Assembly (NCBI GenBank): GCA_964653285.1
Contig: CAZZEX010000008.1
Location: 12,309 to 76,308, forward strand
DNA: 64,000 nt
Origin: CAZZEX01 sp964653285
GTDB lineage: Bacteria > Chloroflexota > Anaerolineae > B4-G1
Direction of reading: 5' to 3'
Shown: piece after piece, positions 43,760 through 51,240 of the stretch
Layout of the letters: each line of letters opens with the position of its first letter
Numbering within the stretch: the stretch's first letter is position 1
Program-made: the position numbers and the translations under genes
The notes under the pieces: generated by a model
The model's database searches: none
What the model was told of the DNA's origin: nothing
Seen by the model: only the letters and a program-made list of their open reading frames with translations

Positions 43760-44815
43760 GTGACAAGGTGGCTCGTCTTCGTCGCCACGCCGGAGTTGCC
43801 CTCCTGTCACGCGGCCACGCTCACCGCGCTGCCAGGCGGCGACCGTTCGGCTGAGTGCTCACGGCGAAGCCTGCTGGTCGCCTGGTACGCTGGCAGCCGC
43901 GAGGCCGCCCCCGACGCGGCGATCTACGGCGCCCGGCTGTCCCGAGGCTCCGCCTGCTGGAGCGCGCCCTTTCTGCTGGCGAACACTCCCGGCCGCCCCG
44001 AGGGGAACCCAGTGCTCTTTACCGATTCAGACGGCGGCGTATGGCTTTTCTACGTGACCCTGACGGGCGATAAATGGACAACCAGCCGGATGAAGTGCCG
44101 TCGCTCTGCCGATGGCGGTCACACCTGGGGGGCGGAGCGCGTTTTGAGCCCCGAACCGGGCTGGATGGTCCGCAACCGTCCCCTGGCACTCCCCTCCGGC
44201 GAGTGGCTGCTACCGGCCTACGACGAGCGGGACTGGACCAGTTTCGCGCTCATCAGCGACGACCGGGGGGAGACGTGGCGACCAAGCAACCGGGTGACCG
44301 CGCCGCCGGGCGTCATTCAGCCAGCGATTGCGCCCCTGCCCGGCGGCCGCCTGTTGATGCTGCTTCGCACTGGCGGGACGGGCGGGTGGATCTGGCAGGC
44401 CACCTCCGCCGACCGCGGGCAAACCTGGAGCCAGGCCACGCCGACCGGAGTCCCCAACAACAACAGCGGCCTCGACCTGATCCGCCTGGGCGACGATCGC
44501 CTGCTCCTGGCCTGCAATCCGGTGGCCGATTCGAAGCAGCGCACACCTCTCAGCCTGCTCCTATCCGATGACGAGGGACGCACCTGGCACCGCTGGCCGG
44601 ATGTGGAAACGGGAGAAGGTGAGTTCTCCTACCCGGCCCTCCTCCAGACGGACGATGGCACGATCCACGTAGTCTATACCTATCGGCGGACAGCCATCGC
44701 CCACGTAGCACTGAGCGAATCGGCGAGTCGGCGAACGAGCCTCCCGCACTCCATCCCATTGCCCCGTCAGCAGCGGGGGACGATGCGGCCGGCCTGGGCC
44801 GCGTGGACGCGGTGA
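43760..44815 (+). CDS. Sialidase-like beta-propeller protein
   Basis: The 351-residue protein has four Asp boxes (SADGGHTW, SDDRGETW, SADRGQTW, SDDEGRTW), the mark of sialidase/BNR propellers. SREAAPDAAIYGARLS and EGNPVLFTDSDGGVWLFY resemble the exo-alpha-sialidase family that includes many bacterial glycosidases. Nine residues (RSAECSRRS) near position 30 are an in-frame insert in an otherwise conserved strand. No signal peptide is visible, and the GTG start at 43760 follows repeat DNA, so the true N-terminus may be lost. Hydrolytic activity is likely but not proven. Confidence 0.8.
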   Translation: MTRWLVFVATPELPSCHAATLTALPGGDRSAECSRRSLLVAWYAGSREAAPDAAIYGARLSRGSACWSAPFLLANTPGRPEGNPVLFTDSDGGVWLFYVTLTGDKWTTSRMKCRRSADGGHTWGAERVLSPEPGWMVRNRPLALPSGEWLLPAYDERDWTSFALISDDRGETWRPSNRVTAPPGVIQPAIAPLPGGRLLMLLRTGGTGGWIWQATSADRGQTWSQATPTGVPNNNSGLDLIRLGDDRLLLACNPVADSKQRTPLSLLLSDDEGRTWHRWPDVETGEGEFSYPALLQTDDGTIHVVYTYRRTAIAHVALSESASRRTSLPHSIPLPRQQRGTMRPAWAAWTR

Positions 44816-46035
44816 TGCGCAGCGGCCTGGAAACCGTCTTCCCGGCCGCCGTCCTCCACATCCGCCAGGCCAGTGCAGTGGTCTTTGAACGGTCCTACGG
44901 TTACCTGGACCCGGAGGCCCGCCGTCGCCCCACCCGGCCCGACAGCCTCTTCGACCTGGCCTCGCTCACCAAGCCCTTCACTGCCACCGCCTTTATGACG
45001 CTGGTCGAGGCCGGGCGCGTATCGCTGGAGACGCCGGTGGCGGAGGTACTGCTAGAGTTCGCTGGCACGCGGCCCATCGGCCCCACCGAAGACCCGCTGG
45101 CCAAGACCATCGTCCCGCCCGATCCACAGTTCGCCGGGCAGGAGGTGGACGCCAGCGTTGTCACTTTCTGGCACCTGCTGACCCACACATCAGGAGTGGC
45201 CGCCTGGCGCAGCCTCTACCGCGAGGATGGGGAGCAGGAAGCAGGGGACAGGAGGCAGGAGGCAGGAGGCAAAAGGCAGGAGGCGGCGGTGCCACTGCCC
45301 CATCAGGTTCCGTTGGCGTTGCGGGCGCAGCGCATCGGGGCCATCTACGAGCAGTACGGCTTCGCCTACCCACCCGGTGCCCGCGTCGTCTACAGCGACC
45401 TGGGGTTCATCCTGCTGGGGGAGGCAGTGGCCCGCCTGACCGGGGCTCCGCTGGAGATCGCTCTGCGCCAGGCCGTGTTGGAGCCGCTGGGGTTGCGAGC
45501 GACGACTTACAACCCGCTGGCCAACGGCTTCTCGCGAGAGCAGGTCGTGCCGACGGAGTTCTGCACCTGGCGGCGTCGGCGCTGCGCTGGCGAGGTGCAC
45601 GACGAGAACAGTGCCAGCCTGGGCGGGGTGGCCGGTCACGCTGGCCTCTTCTCCACGGCGGCGGAGGTGGCCGCCCTGGGACAGTTATACCTCAACGGCG
45701 GCGTCCACAATGGGATGCGCCTCTTGCAGCCGGAGACCGTCGCGGAGATGGTGCGCGTCCAGGTAGGGGACGATGAGAACCCACGGGGACTGGGCTGGCT
45801 GCAACGCTCGTCGGGCTATTCCAGTTCCGGATGCACGTTCGGCCCCCGCAGTTTCGGGCACACCGGCTTCACCGGCACCTCGCTGTGGGTGGATCCCAGC
45901 CGTGAACTGGTGGTGGTGCTGCTCACCAATCGCGTCTACCACGGGCGCGACCCGCGGCACATCCTGGACTTCCGCCCTCGCCTCCACGACACCATCATCG
46001 AGGCACTATCCGTTACTGTGCAATCTGCGCTATGA
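44815..46035 (+). CDS. Serine hydrolase/beta-lactamase-fold protein 2
   Basis: The 406-residue protein has SLTK at 50-53 as catalytic Ser-x-x-Lys, VVYSDLGFILLG with the middle Tyr, and FGHTGFTGTS as the third motif, so all three motifs of the class C fold are present. The ATG overlaps the previous stop (TGATG); a GTG at 44803 is also open. A repeat-derived stretch from GEQEAGDRRQEAGG lies between the first two motifs. Neighbours anmK and murQ act on peptidoglycan sugars, so a D-Ala or amide-cleaving role in wall recycling is plausible. Confidence 0.9.
   Translation: MRSGLETVFPAAVLHIRQASAVVFERSYGYLDPEARRRPTRPDSLFDLASLTKPFTATAFMTLVEAGRVSLETPVAEVLLEFAGTRPIGPTEDPLAKTIVPPDPQFAGQEVDASVVTFWHLLTHTSGVAAWRSLYREDGEQEAGDRRQEAGGKRQEAAVPLPHQVPLALRAQRIGAIYEQYGFAYPPGARVVYSDLGFILLGEAVARLTGAPLEIALRQAVLEPLGLRATTYNPLANGFSREQVVPTEFCTWRRRRCAGEVHDENSASLGGVAGHAGLFSTAAEVAALGQLYLNGGVHNGMRLLQPETVAEMVRVQVGDDENPRGLGWLQRSSGYSSSGCTFGPRSFGHTGFTGTSLWVDPSRELVVVLLTNRVYHGRDPRHILDFRPRLHDTIIEALSVTVQSAL
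45229..45287. repeat. In-frame tandem repeat in the serine hydrolase gene
   Basis: AGGCAGG-type words iterate for about 59 nt and encode an Arg/Gln/Glu/Ala/Gly-rich surface loop. The words match the intergenic tract at 43652-43745. Confidence 0.85.
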
Positions 46036-47363
46036 ACCTCATCGGCTTGATGTCCGGCACCTCCGCCGACGGCATAGACGCCGCGCTGGTGAAGATCAGC
46101 GGCGCGCCGCCCGACCTGAGGGTGCGCGAGATCGCCTGCCTCACCCAGCCCTACGACGACGCCACCCGCGCCGCCGTCCTCGACCTCTGCCGCCCTGACG
46201 CTCCCCTGCTGGCCCTGGGCCGCGTTCACGTCCTCCTGGGCCACCGCTTCGCCGAGGCCGCGCTGGCCGTCCTCGCTCAGGCCAGCCTCACCCCGGCCGA
46301 CGTCACGCTCATCGGCTCCCACGGCCAGACCGTCTACCACGCGCCGGACGGCGACCCGCCCTTCACGCTGCAAATCGGCGACCCGGCCGTCATCGCCGCC
46401 CGCACCAACATCCCCACCGTCGCCGACTTCCGCGCTGCCGATGTGGCGGCCGGTGGGCAGGGAGCCCCCCTCGTCCCCTATCCCGACTGGCTGATGTGGC
46501 ACCATCCCACCCGCACACGGGCGCTGCAAAACATCGGCGGCATCGCCAACGTCACCTACCTCCCGGCCAGCGGCGGGCCAGAGAGCGTCGTGGCCTTCGA
46601 CACCGGCCCCGGCAACGTCCTCATAGATGGCATAGCCGCCCGGGCCACCGGCGGAGCCTGGCACTGCGACCGGGATGGCGCACTGGCCGCCCAGGGGCGG
46701 GTGGACGAGACGCTCCTGGCTCACTTGCTTGACCACCCCTACCTGCGCCAGCCGCCGCCCAGGTCCACCGGCCGGGAGACTTTCGGGGCCGCCTTCGCCG
46801 CCGACCTATGGGGGCAGGCGCAGGCGCGTGGCCTGACCCCCGCCGACCTGGCGGCCACCGCCACCGCCTTCACTGCCGCCTCCATCGCCGATGCCTATCG
46901 GGGCTGGCTCCCCGCCCCGCCCGAAGAAGTGTTCCTCTGCGGCGGCGGCGCGGATAACCCCACGCTGGTGCGGGTGATCCGCGAGCACCTGGCCCGCGCC
47001 TTCGGTGACGCGGCCCCCGCCGTTCGCCACTACGATGAGACCGGCTACTCCAGCGGGGCCAAAGAGGCCGTCGCCTTCGCCATCCTGGCCTACGAGACCT
47101 GGCACGGCCGGCCGGGCAACCTGCCTCACGTCACCGGGGCCTCCCATCCCGCCGTCCTGGGCCACATCACCCCTGCCCGGCGCTCTACGGTGCTCGCTAC
47201 ACCGCATTTCTCGCCAACCGCGCTGCGGAGCCACCGGGCGGACCGGTCACCGTCGTCGGCCACTTCTGCGAATCAAGCGACGTCCTCGTGCGCGACGTCC
47301 GCCTGCCAGCGCCGCGTCCCGGCGACCTGCTCACCGTCCCCGTCGCGGGAGCCTACCAATTGA
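46032..47363 (+). CDS. anmK: Anhydro-N-acetylmuramic acid kinase with an out-of-frame tail
   Basis: AnmK opens the 1,6-anhydro ring of anhydroMurNAc and phosphorylates it to MurNAc 6-phosphate. LMSGTSADGIDAAL, GSHGQTVYHAPDG, DTGPGNVLID and FLCGGGADNPTL are in place. The natural end should be near PHVTGASHPAVLGHITPA (about residue 385), which is where family members stop. The remaining 58 residues are Ser/Arg/Thr-rich and come from reading a lysA fragment in the wrong frame. The start overlaps the preceding stop (ATGA). The enzyme domain looks intact, but the extension may affect it. Confidence 0.93.
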   Translation: MNLIGLMSGTSADGIDAALVKISGAPPDLRVREIACLTQPYDDATRAAVLDLCRPDAPLLALGRVHVLLGHRFAEAALAVLAQASLTPADVTLIGSHGQTVYHAPDGDPPFTLQIGDPAVIAARTNIPTVADFRAADVAAGGQGAPLVPYPDWLMWHHPTRTRALQNIGGIANVTYLPASGGPESVVAFDTGPGNVLIDGIAARATGGAWHCDRDGALAAQGRVDETLLAHLLDHPYLRQPPPRSTGRETFGAAFAADLWGQAQARGLTPADLAATATAFTAASIADAYRGWLPAPPEEVFLCGGGADNPTLVRVIREHLARAFGDAAPAVRHYDETGYSSGAKEAVAFAILAYETWHGRPGNLPHVTGASHPAVLGHITPARRSTVLATPHFSPTALRSHRADRSPSSATSANQATSSCATSACQRRVPATCSPSPSREPTN

Positions 47364-47424
47364 GCATGGCCTCGCGCTACAACCTGGCCCCCGCTCCCAT
47401 CGCGCTGTGGCTCGAAGAGAGGGC
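47177..47424 (+). pseudogene. lysA: C-terminal relic of diaminopimelate decarboxylase
   Basis: In the murQ frame, upstream of murQ, the translation reads PALYGARYTAFLANRA, then VVGHFCESSDVLVRD, GDLLTVPVAGAYQLSMASRY and NLAPAPIAL. These are the conserved C-terminal motifs of LysA, including the Cys-Glu-Ser-x-Asp active-site segment. The N-terminal 300 residues of the enzyme are absent: the match starts right at the end of the anmK domain. No stop separates it from murQ, but murQ has its own ribosome site. It is best explained by a deletion that fused two loci. Confidence 0.8.
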
Positions 47425-47461
47425 CATAGCCGAACCGCAGATGGCTCCTACGGAGGGACAC

Positions 47462-48352
47462 ATGCAACCACTCCTCACCGAGGAACCCAATCCGGCCACG
47501 GCTGAGATAGACACCCTCGATAGCCTGGGCATCGTCCACCTGATCAACCAGGAGGATCAGCGCGTCGCCGAGGCGGTGGCGACGGAACTGGAACCGATCG
47601 CCGCAGCGGTGGACGGCATCGTTGCCCGGCTGGAGCGCGGCGGGCGGCTGATCTACGTCGGCACGGGTACCTCCGGCCGCCTGGGCGTGCTGGATGCGGC
47701 CGAGTGCCCGCCCACCTTCAATACCCCGCCCGGCCAGGTCGTCGCCTGCATCGCTGGCGGCGAGCGTGCCTTCCTCCACGCCGTTGAGGGGGCCGAGGAC
47801 GACGCCCAGGCAGGCCAGGATGAGATCGCGGCGTTGGACGTCGGGCCGGGCGACGCCGTCGTCGGCATCACGGCCAGCGGCCATACCCCCTACGTGCTGG
47901 GAGCCCTGCGTGAGGCTCACCGCCGGGGATCGTTCACCGTCGGCCTGACTTGCAATCGGCCCGCGCCGCTGGAGGAACTGAGCGACGTCACCATTGCCCC
48001 GCTGGTCGGCCCGGAGGTCATCGCCGGCTCGACCCGCGTGAAAGCCGGCACGGCCCAAAAGATGGTGTTGAACATGCTCTCCACGGCGACGATGATCCGC
48101 CTGGGCAAGACCTACGGCAACCTGATGGTGGACGTGCAGCCCACCAACGCCAAACTACGCCAGCGAGCACGGCGCATCGTCGCGTTGGCCTGCAGACTCT
48201 CGATGGAAGAGGCGGCGGCTTTGCTGGTCAGTTGCGACGGCGAGACCAAGACCGCCATCGTCGCCGGCCTGACCGGCGTGACGCCCGACGAGGCTCGGCG
48301 TCGGCTGGCACGCGTGAGGGGGCGGGTGCGTGCTGCGTTGGGGCAAAAGTGA
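47462..48352 (+). CDS. murQ: N-acetylmuramic acid 6-phosphate etherase
   Basis: The 296-residue SIS-fold enzyme splits the lactyl ether of MurNAc 6-phosphate to GlcNAc 6-phosphate and lactate, the step after AnmK. VGTGTSGRLGVLDAAECPPT, GITASGHTPYVLG and STRVKAGTAQKMVLNMLST are family motifs. ATG 47462 has GGAGG five nt upstream and gives the usual length; the frame is open further upstream only because of the lysA relic. It ends the long plus-strand run and faces the convergent minus gene. Confidence 0.96.
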   Translation: MQPLLTEEPNPATAEIDTLDSLGIVHLINQEDQRVAEAVATELEPIAAAVDGIVARLERGGRLIYVGTGTSGRLGVLDAAECPPTFNTPPGQVVACIAGGERAFLHAVEGAEDDAQAGQDEIAALDVGPGDAVVGITASGHTPYVLGALREAHRRGSFTVGLTCNRPAPLEELSDVTIAPLVGPEVIAGSTRVKAGTAQKMVLNMLSTATMIRLGKTYGNLMVDVQPTNAKLRQRARRIVALACRLSMEEAAALLVSCDGETKTAIVAGLTGVTPDEARRRLARVRGRVRAALGQK

Positions 48353-48372
48353 GGACGGCCCGCCGGGCGTCC
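48353..48372. terminator. Hairpin between convergent genes
   Basis: GGACGGCCC-GCC-GGGCGTCC pairs with one bulged base directly after the murQ stop. There is no T-run, so termination is only inferred from position. Confidence 0.4.
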
Positions 48373-48430
48373 GTGCCGGCGGGGTTGGGCTGCGTACTTC
48401 CTGTGCGAATGACGAACCACGGATCGCGAA

Positions 48431-50767
48431 TCACGTGCCGGCGGGATACCGTTTCAGGTACGCCAGTGCCTCGTCCTGCTCACTATCCATCACCAGTTCC
48501 AGGTAATGTCCCCCTGTCACCGCCGGCACGTCTATCACCTTGATGAAGGGGGCGTATTGCGCATCGGCCGGGAGCAACTCTCCCAGCACGTTGACCGCTT
48601 CATCGAAGAAGGCACGGTTGAAGATCGTGCCGGGTGCCTCCGGGTACAGCGGCAAGGGGTAGATGCGTGCCTCCACCAGGTCCTGGAAGAAGTGCGTGCC
48701 GTAGGAGACCTCCAGCGTGTCGTCGGCCCGCGACTGGGCGACCTCGATCAGAGCGCGGGTGTTGTAAATGTCGGCGTAGGTGACCTTCAGTCCCAGTTCG
48801 ACGTTCGAGGTACCCCAGCGCCCTGGCCCCATCAAGACGAAGCACTCACCCTCCAACTGCTTGTTGAGCCGGCCGATCACCCGCGCCAATTCGAACCGGG
48901 TCTCATAGTTGGGCGCGCGACTGTATCGTGCCGGGTCAACGTAGACGAGGTAACGGATGCGACTGACGCGACCGTGAGGCACCAACCGTCGCGCCAGGAA
49001 AATCACGTCCTCCGACGGCACGTCGCTGGGGATGCGCAGGCTCTCGCCCCACTCCTGGCTGCTCAGGGGGCGGCATTGGAGCAGATGCAGGATAAAGTGG
49101 GGTGGGCGCTCCGGGGTGACCTCCACCGTGAACTCGACGTCCACCGGGCGGCCGTAGTGCCGCTCCAGTTTCTTCAACACGCTTCGCGTCAACACCACGA
49201 ATTCCTGGCACTTCAGAAGTTCACTGAAGGTCAGAACCAGAGGGGCCTGATCCAGAGCCCCTGGCGCGTAGATGGGCTGCAGGTAGTCCCATTTGTCCAC
49301 TGAGGCCAGGAACTGGATGCCAGGATAGTCCGGCTGCAATACGTCGGCCACGGGCAGCGTTCTGAACTCGTTGGCTCGCAGGTCAATCAGGTCCACAAAC
49401 CGCTGAGAATACTTGCGGATCTGGGGGGCTCCCGCCTCTGGCCTCAATTGCGGGTGGCTGAGCGGTACCATACGCGGGTAGTCGTTGCCTACCCGGTCCA
49501 CGGCGCGAGTGCCCAACCCCCACACCATCCGCAGCAGGCCGTCCTGGGCACGGATCTTGCGGTTCCAACGAAACGGATTGTGGCTGAACCCCACGCCGGC
49601 CAGCGTGGGGAAGAATAAGTCGTGGTAACGCTGGCCTTGCACTTTCTGGATCAGGATCGCCATACGTTCGTCGTAATCCACGAGCCCCATCTGTTGACGG
49701 TACAGCAGCGCATCCGGGTTCAGGACACTGGCGTACACCCGGGCGATGGAGTTGGTCAGCGCAGCCAGGTCCTCCTCCGGAGTACCCTGGTTGGGGCAGA
49801 AGAAACTATCGTATTTGCCGGCGAAGGAGAACCCGAAGTTATCCTCCAGAAGGCTGGAGGAGCGCACGATGAGGGGAGTATTCCCTACCTCGGCCAGCAA
49901 CGCCCGCAGCCCACTCATCACGTCTTCGGGGAATTGCCCACCGGCGTAGGTTTCCTGGATGCAGGGATAGTCGGCCTCAATCTCCTCCTGTGTTTTGTAC
50001 TTCTGGTTGATGAACTCATCCAGCCCATTGATCGCGTGAAAGTCGTAAAAAACGTCAGCGCCGATGAAGTAGGAATCGGGGATCACAACGCACCCCCGCA
50101 AGTCCATCTCATCGGCCGGGTCCTCCCGTTGGAGGATCTTCCAGGCCAGCATCATCCCCGCCGCCTTGCCGCCGATCTTCCCCTCGCCGATACGGCGCTC
50201 ACCAATCACCTGGAAATCCTCAGCGTCGAGGAACTCCTTGGACAGCCCTATGAAAGCCATCTGGTCGCTGATCATGCCCTTGATCAACACGACGATGATC
50301 TCTTCCAGGTGGTGGCTGACCTGCCTCCGTTGTTCATCGGAAAGGGCCGCGTATTCCTTCGCCTGGGCAAGCAGGATGTGCCAGGGAACCAGTTCCGGGT
50401 TGAAGGGTAGGATGATTTCCTGACCGGGCGACCGTTCGGCCAAAACGGCGCGCACAATCTCCTCGAAGAGCGCGCGGGGCAGATTGTAGGCGAAGTAGAA
50501 ATCGGTCAGGTAATCCCGAATCTGGGCCAATCGTTTCTGCCATACCTCCACTGACTCCTGGCTAAAGGGATCCAAGATTCCCTCCCGCTGCTGAGAGAGA
50601 ATGGCCTTATCCTCCACCTCCTGCTCGAACTGTTCCGGGGTGATGACGCCGCGGGCGAAGAGTCCCTGGCGCATCCGCTCCCGGATACGGTAACCCAGAA
50701 TCGGATACTGGGAGATTTGGAGGTAGAGTTCCAGTACCTTCGGAATTCGTTCCAGATGTTGATGCAT
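48431..50767 (-). CDS. PEP/pyruvate-binding-domain protein (PPDK N-terminal type)
   Basis: The 778-residue protein contains an ATP-grasp-like PEP/pyruvate-binding domain: GGKAAGMMLAWKIL (about 200), TPLIVRSSSLLEDNFGFSFAG with the typical RSS..ED..FAG pattern, then VYASVLNPDA. The N-terminal 190 residues are helical and the C-terminal half (LVYVDPARYSR, VLMGPGRWGTSN) is unfamiliar. No phosphohistidine or PEP-utilising C-domain is evident, so it is not a full pyruvate phosphate dikinase or PEP synthase. The start ATG 50767 has GGAGG 8 nt upstream; the open frame continues to 51253 but that part lies over promoters and repeats. Substrate unknown. Confidence 0.85.
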   Translation of the reverse strand: MHQHLERIPKVLELYLQISQYPILGYRIRERMRQGLFARGVITPEQFEQEVEDKAILSQQREGILDPFSQESVEVWQKRLAQIRDYLTDFYFAYNLPRALFEEIVRAVLAERSPGQEIILPFNPELVPWHILLAQAKEYAALSDEQRRQVSHHLEEIIVVLIKGMISDQMAFIGLSKEFLDAEDFQVIGERRIGEGKIGGKAAGMMLAWKILQREDPADEMDLRGCVVIPDSYFIGADVFYDFHAINGLDEFINQKYKTQEEIEADYPCIQETYAGGQFPEDVMSGLRALLAEVGNTPLIVRSSSLLEDNFGFSFAGKYDSFFCPNQGTPEEDLAALTNSIARVYASVLNPDALLYRQQMGLVDYDERMAILIQKVQGQRYHDLFFPTLAGVGFSHNPFRWNRKIRAQDGLLRMVWGLGTRAVDRVGNDYPRMVPLSHPQLRPEAGAPQIRKYSQRFVDLIDLRANEFRTLPVADVLQPDYPGIQFLASVDKWDYLQPIYAPGALDQAPLVLTFSELLKCQEFVVLTRSVLKKLERHYGRPVDVEFTVEVTPERPPHFILHLLQCRPLSSQEWGESLRIPSDVPSEDVIFLARRLVPHGRVSRIRYLVYVDPARYSRAPNYETRFELARVIGRLNKQLEGECFVLMGPGRWGTSNVELGLKVTYADIYNTRALIEVAQSRADDTLEVSYGTHFFQDLVEARIYPLPLYPEAPGTIFNRAFFDEAVNVLGELLPADAQYAPFIKVIDVPAVTGGHYLELVMDSEQDEALAYLKRYPAGT

Positions 50768-50798
50768 CGTCCGCTCCTCCCGGGTCGTTCCCGCCCCA

Positions 50799-50826
50799 AG
50801 TATACCTGACATGGCCACTTCGTCAA
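50799..50826 (-). promoter_or_regulatory. Sigma70-type promoter of the PEP-binding-domain gene
   Basis: On the minus strand TTGACG and TATACT are 16 bp apart, about 30 bp before the ATG at 50767. Confidence 0.7.
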
Positions 50827-50903
50827 CCCCCACCGCAGCCTCAAACCGACAGGTTAAATGGGAAGCAGACGCACGCAGATTTTCGCAGAAGACCGGTCGC
50901 CAG

Positions 50904-50932
50904 TTGCCCTGCCTGCCCTGTTGTGCTACAAT
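50904..50932 (+). promoter_or_regulatory. Possible promoter for the Mrr-TIR-AAA gene
   Basis: TTGCCC and TACAAT are 17 bp apart. The site is about 310 bp before the GTG start, leaving a long leader. Confidence 0.45.
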
Positions 50933-51096
50933 ATTCGTCAGAGTAAAAAAACGCCCGGCTACGCGTAAGCCCGAGGCGACACCCCAGGCAGCAAGAAGCG
51001 CCTTGGCGGTGAACCACCGGCCACTACGAGGCCCGCCCACCGTCAAGGCTGCGCTGTCTACACGCAGCCGAACGGTGCGGCGGGCGTTTTGCCATC

Positions 51097-51130
51097 GCCC
51101 CGGCCTGAAGAGCCAGGGCTGGGGAGAGCC
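51097..51130. repeat. REP-like element (TCTTC core), inverted copy
   Basis: Read on the minus strand, AGCCCTGGCTCTTCAGGCC matches the three plus-oriented copies near 24271, 25610 and 25693. Confidence 0.6.
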
Positions 51131-51240
51131 GAGACTGAGGGGAACTGGGGCTGGGAGGAACTCGCGTGGTCGTCCCTGTGCCCCACGCTGCCTCTTCCCC
51201 CAGCGCCGCCTCTCCAGAGACCCAACGGAGGGCTGAGGAA

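Larger units (their letters stand above)
50768..51240. other. Divergent intergenic region with two promoters and a REP-like element
   Basis: No gene is supported. It holds a minus promoter (50799-50826), a plus promoter (50904-50932), and an inverted copy of the TCTTC REP-like element (51097-51130). The leader toward the Mrr-TIR gene would be about 300 nt. Long open frames on both strands here reflect GC richness. Confidence 0.6.

Noticed and set aside
47177..47461. A true lysA-murQ fusion protein
   Set aside because: murQ has its own GGAGG and ATG at the family-typical position, and the LysA part lacks its N-terminal barrel.
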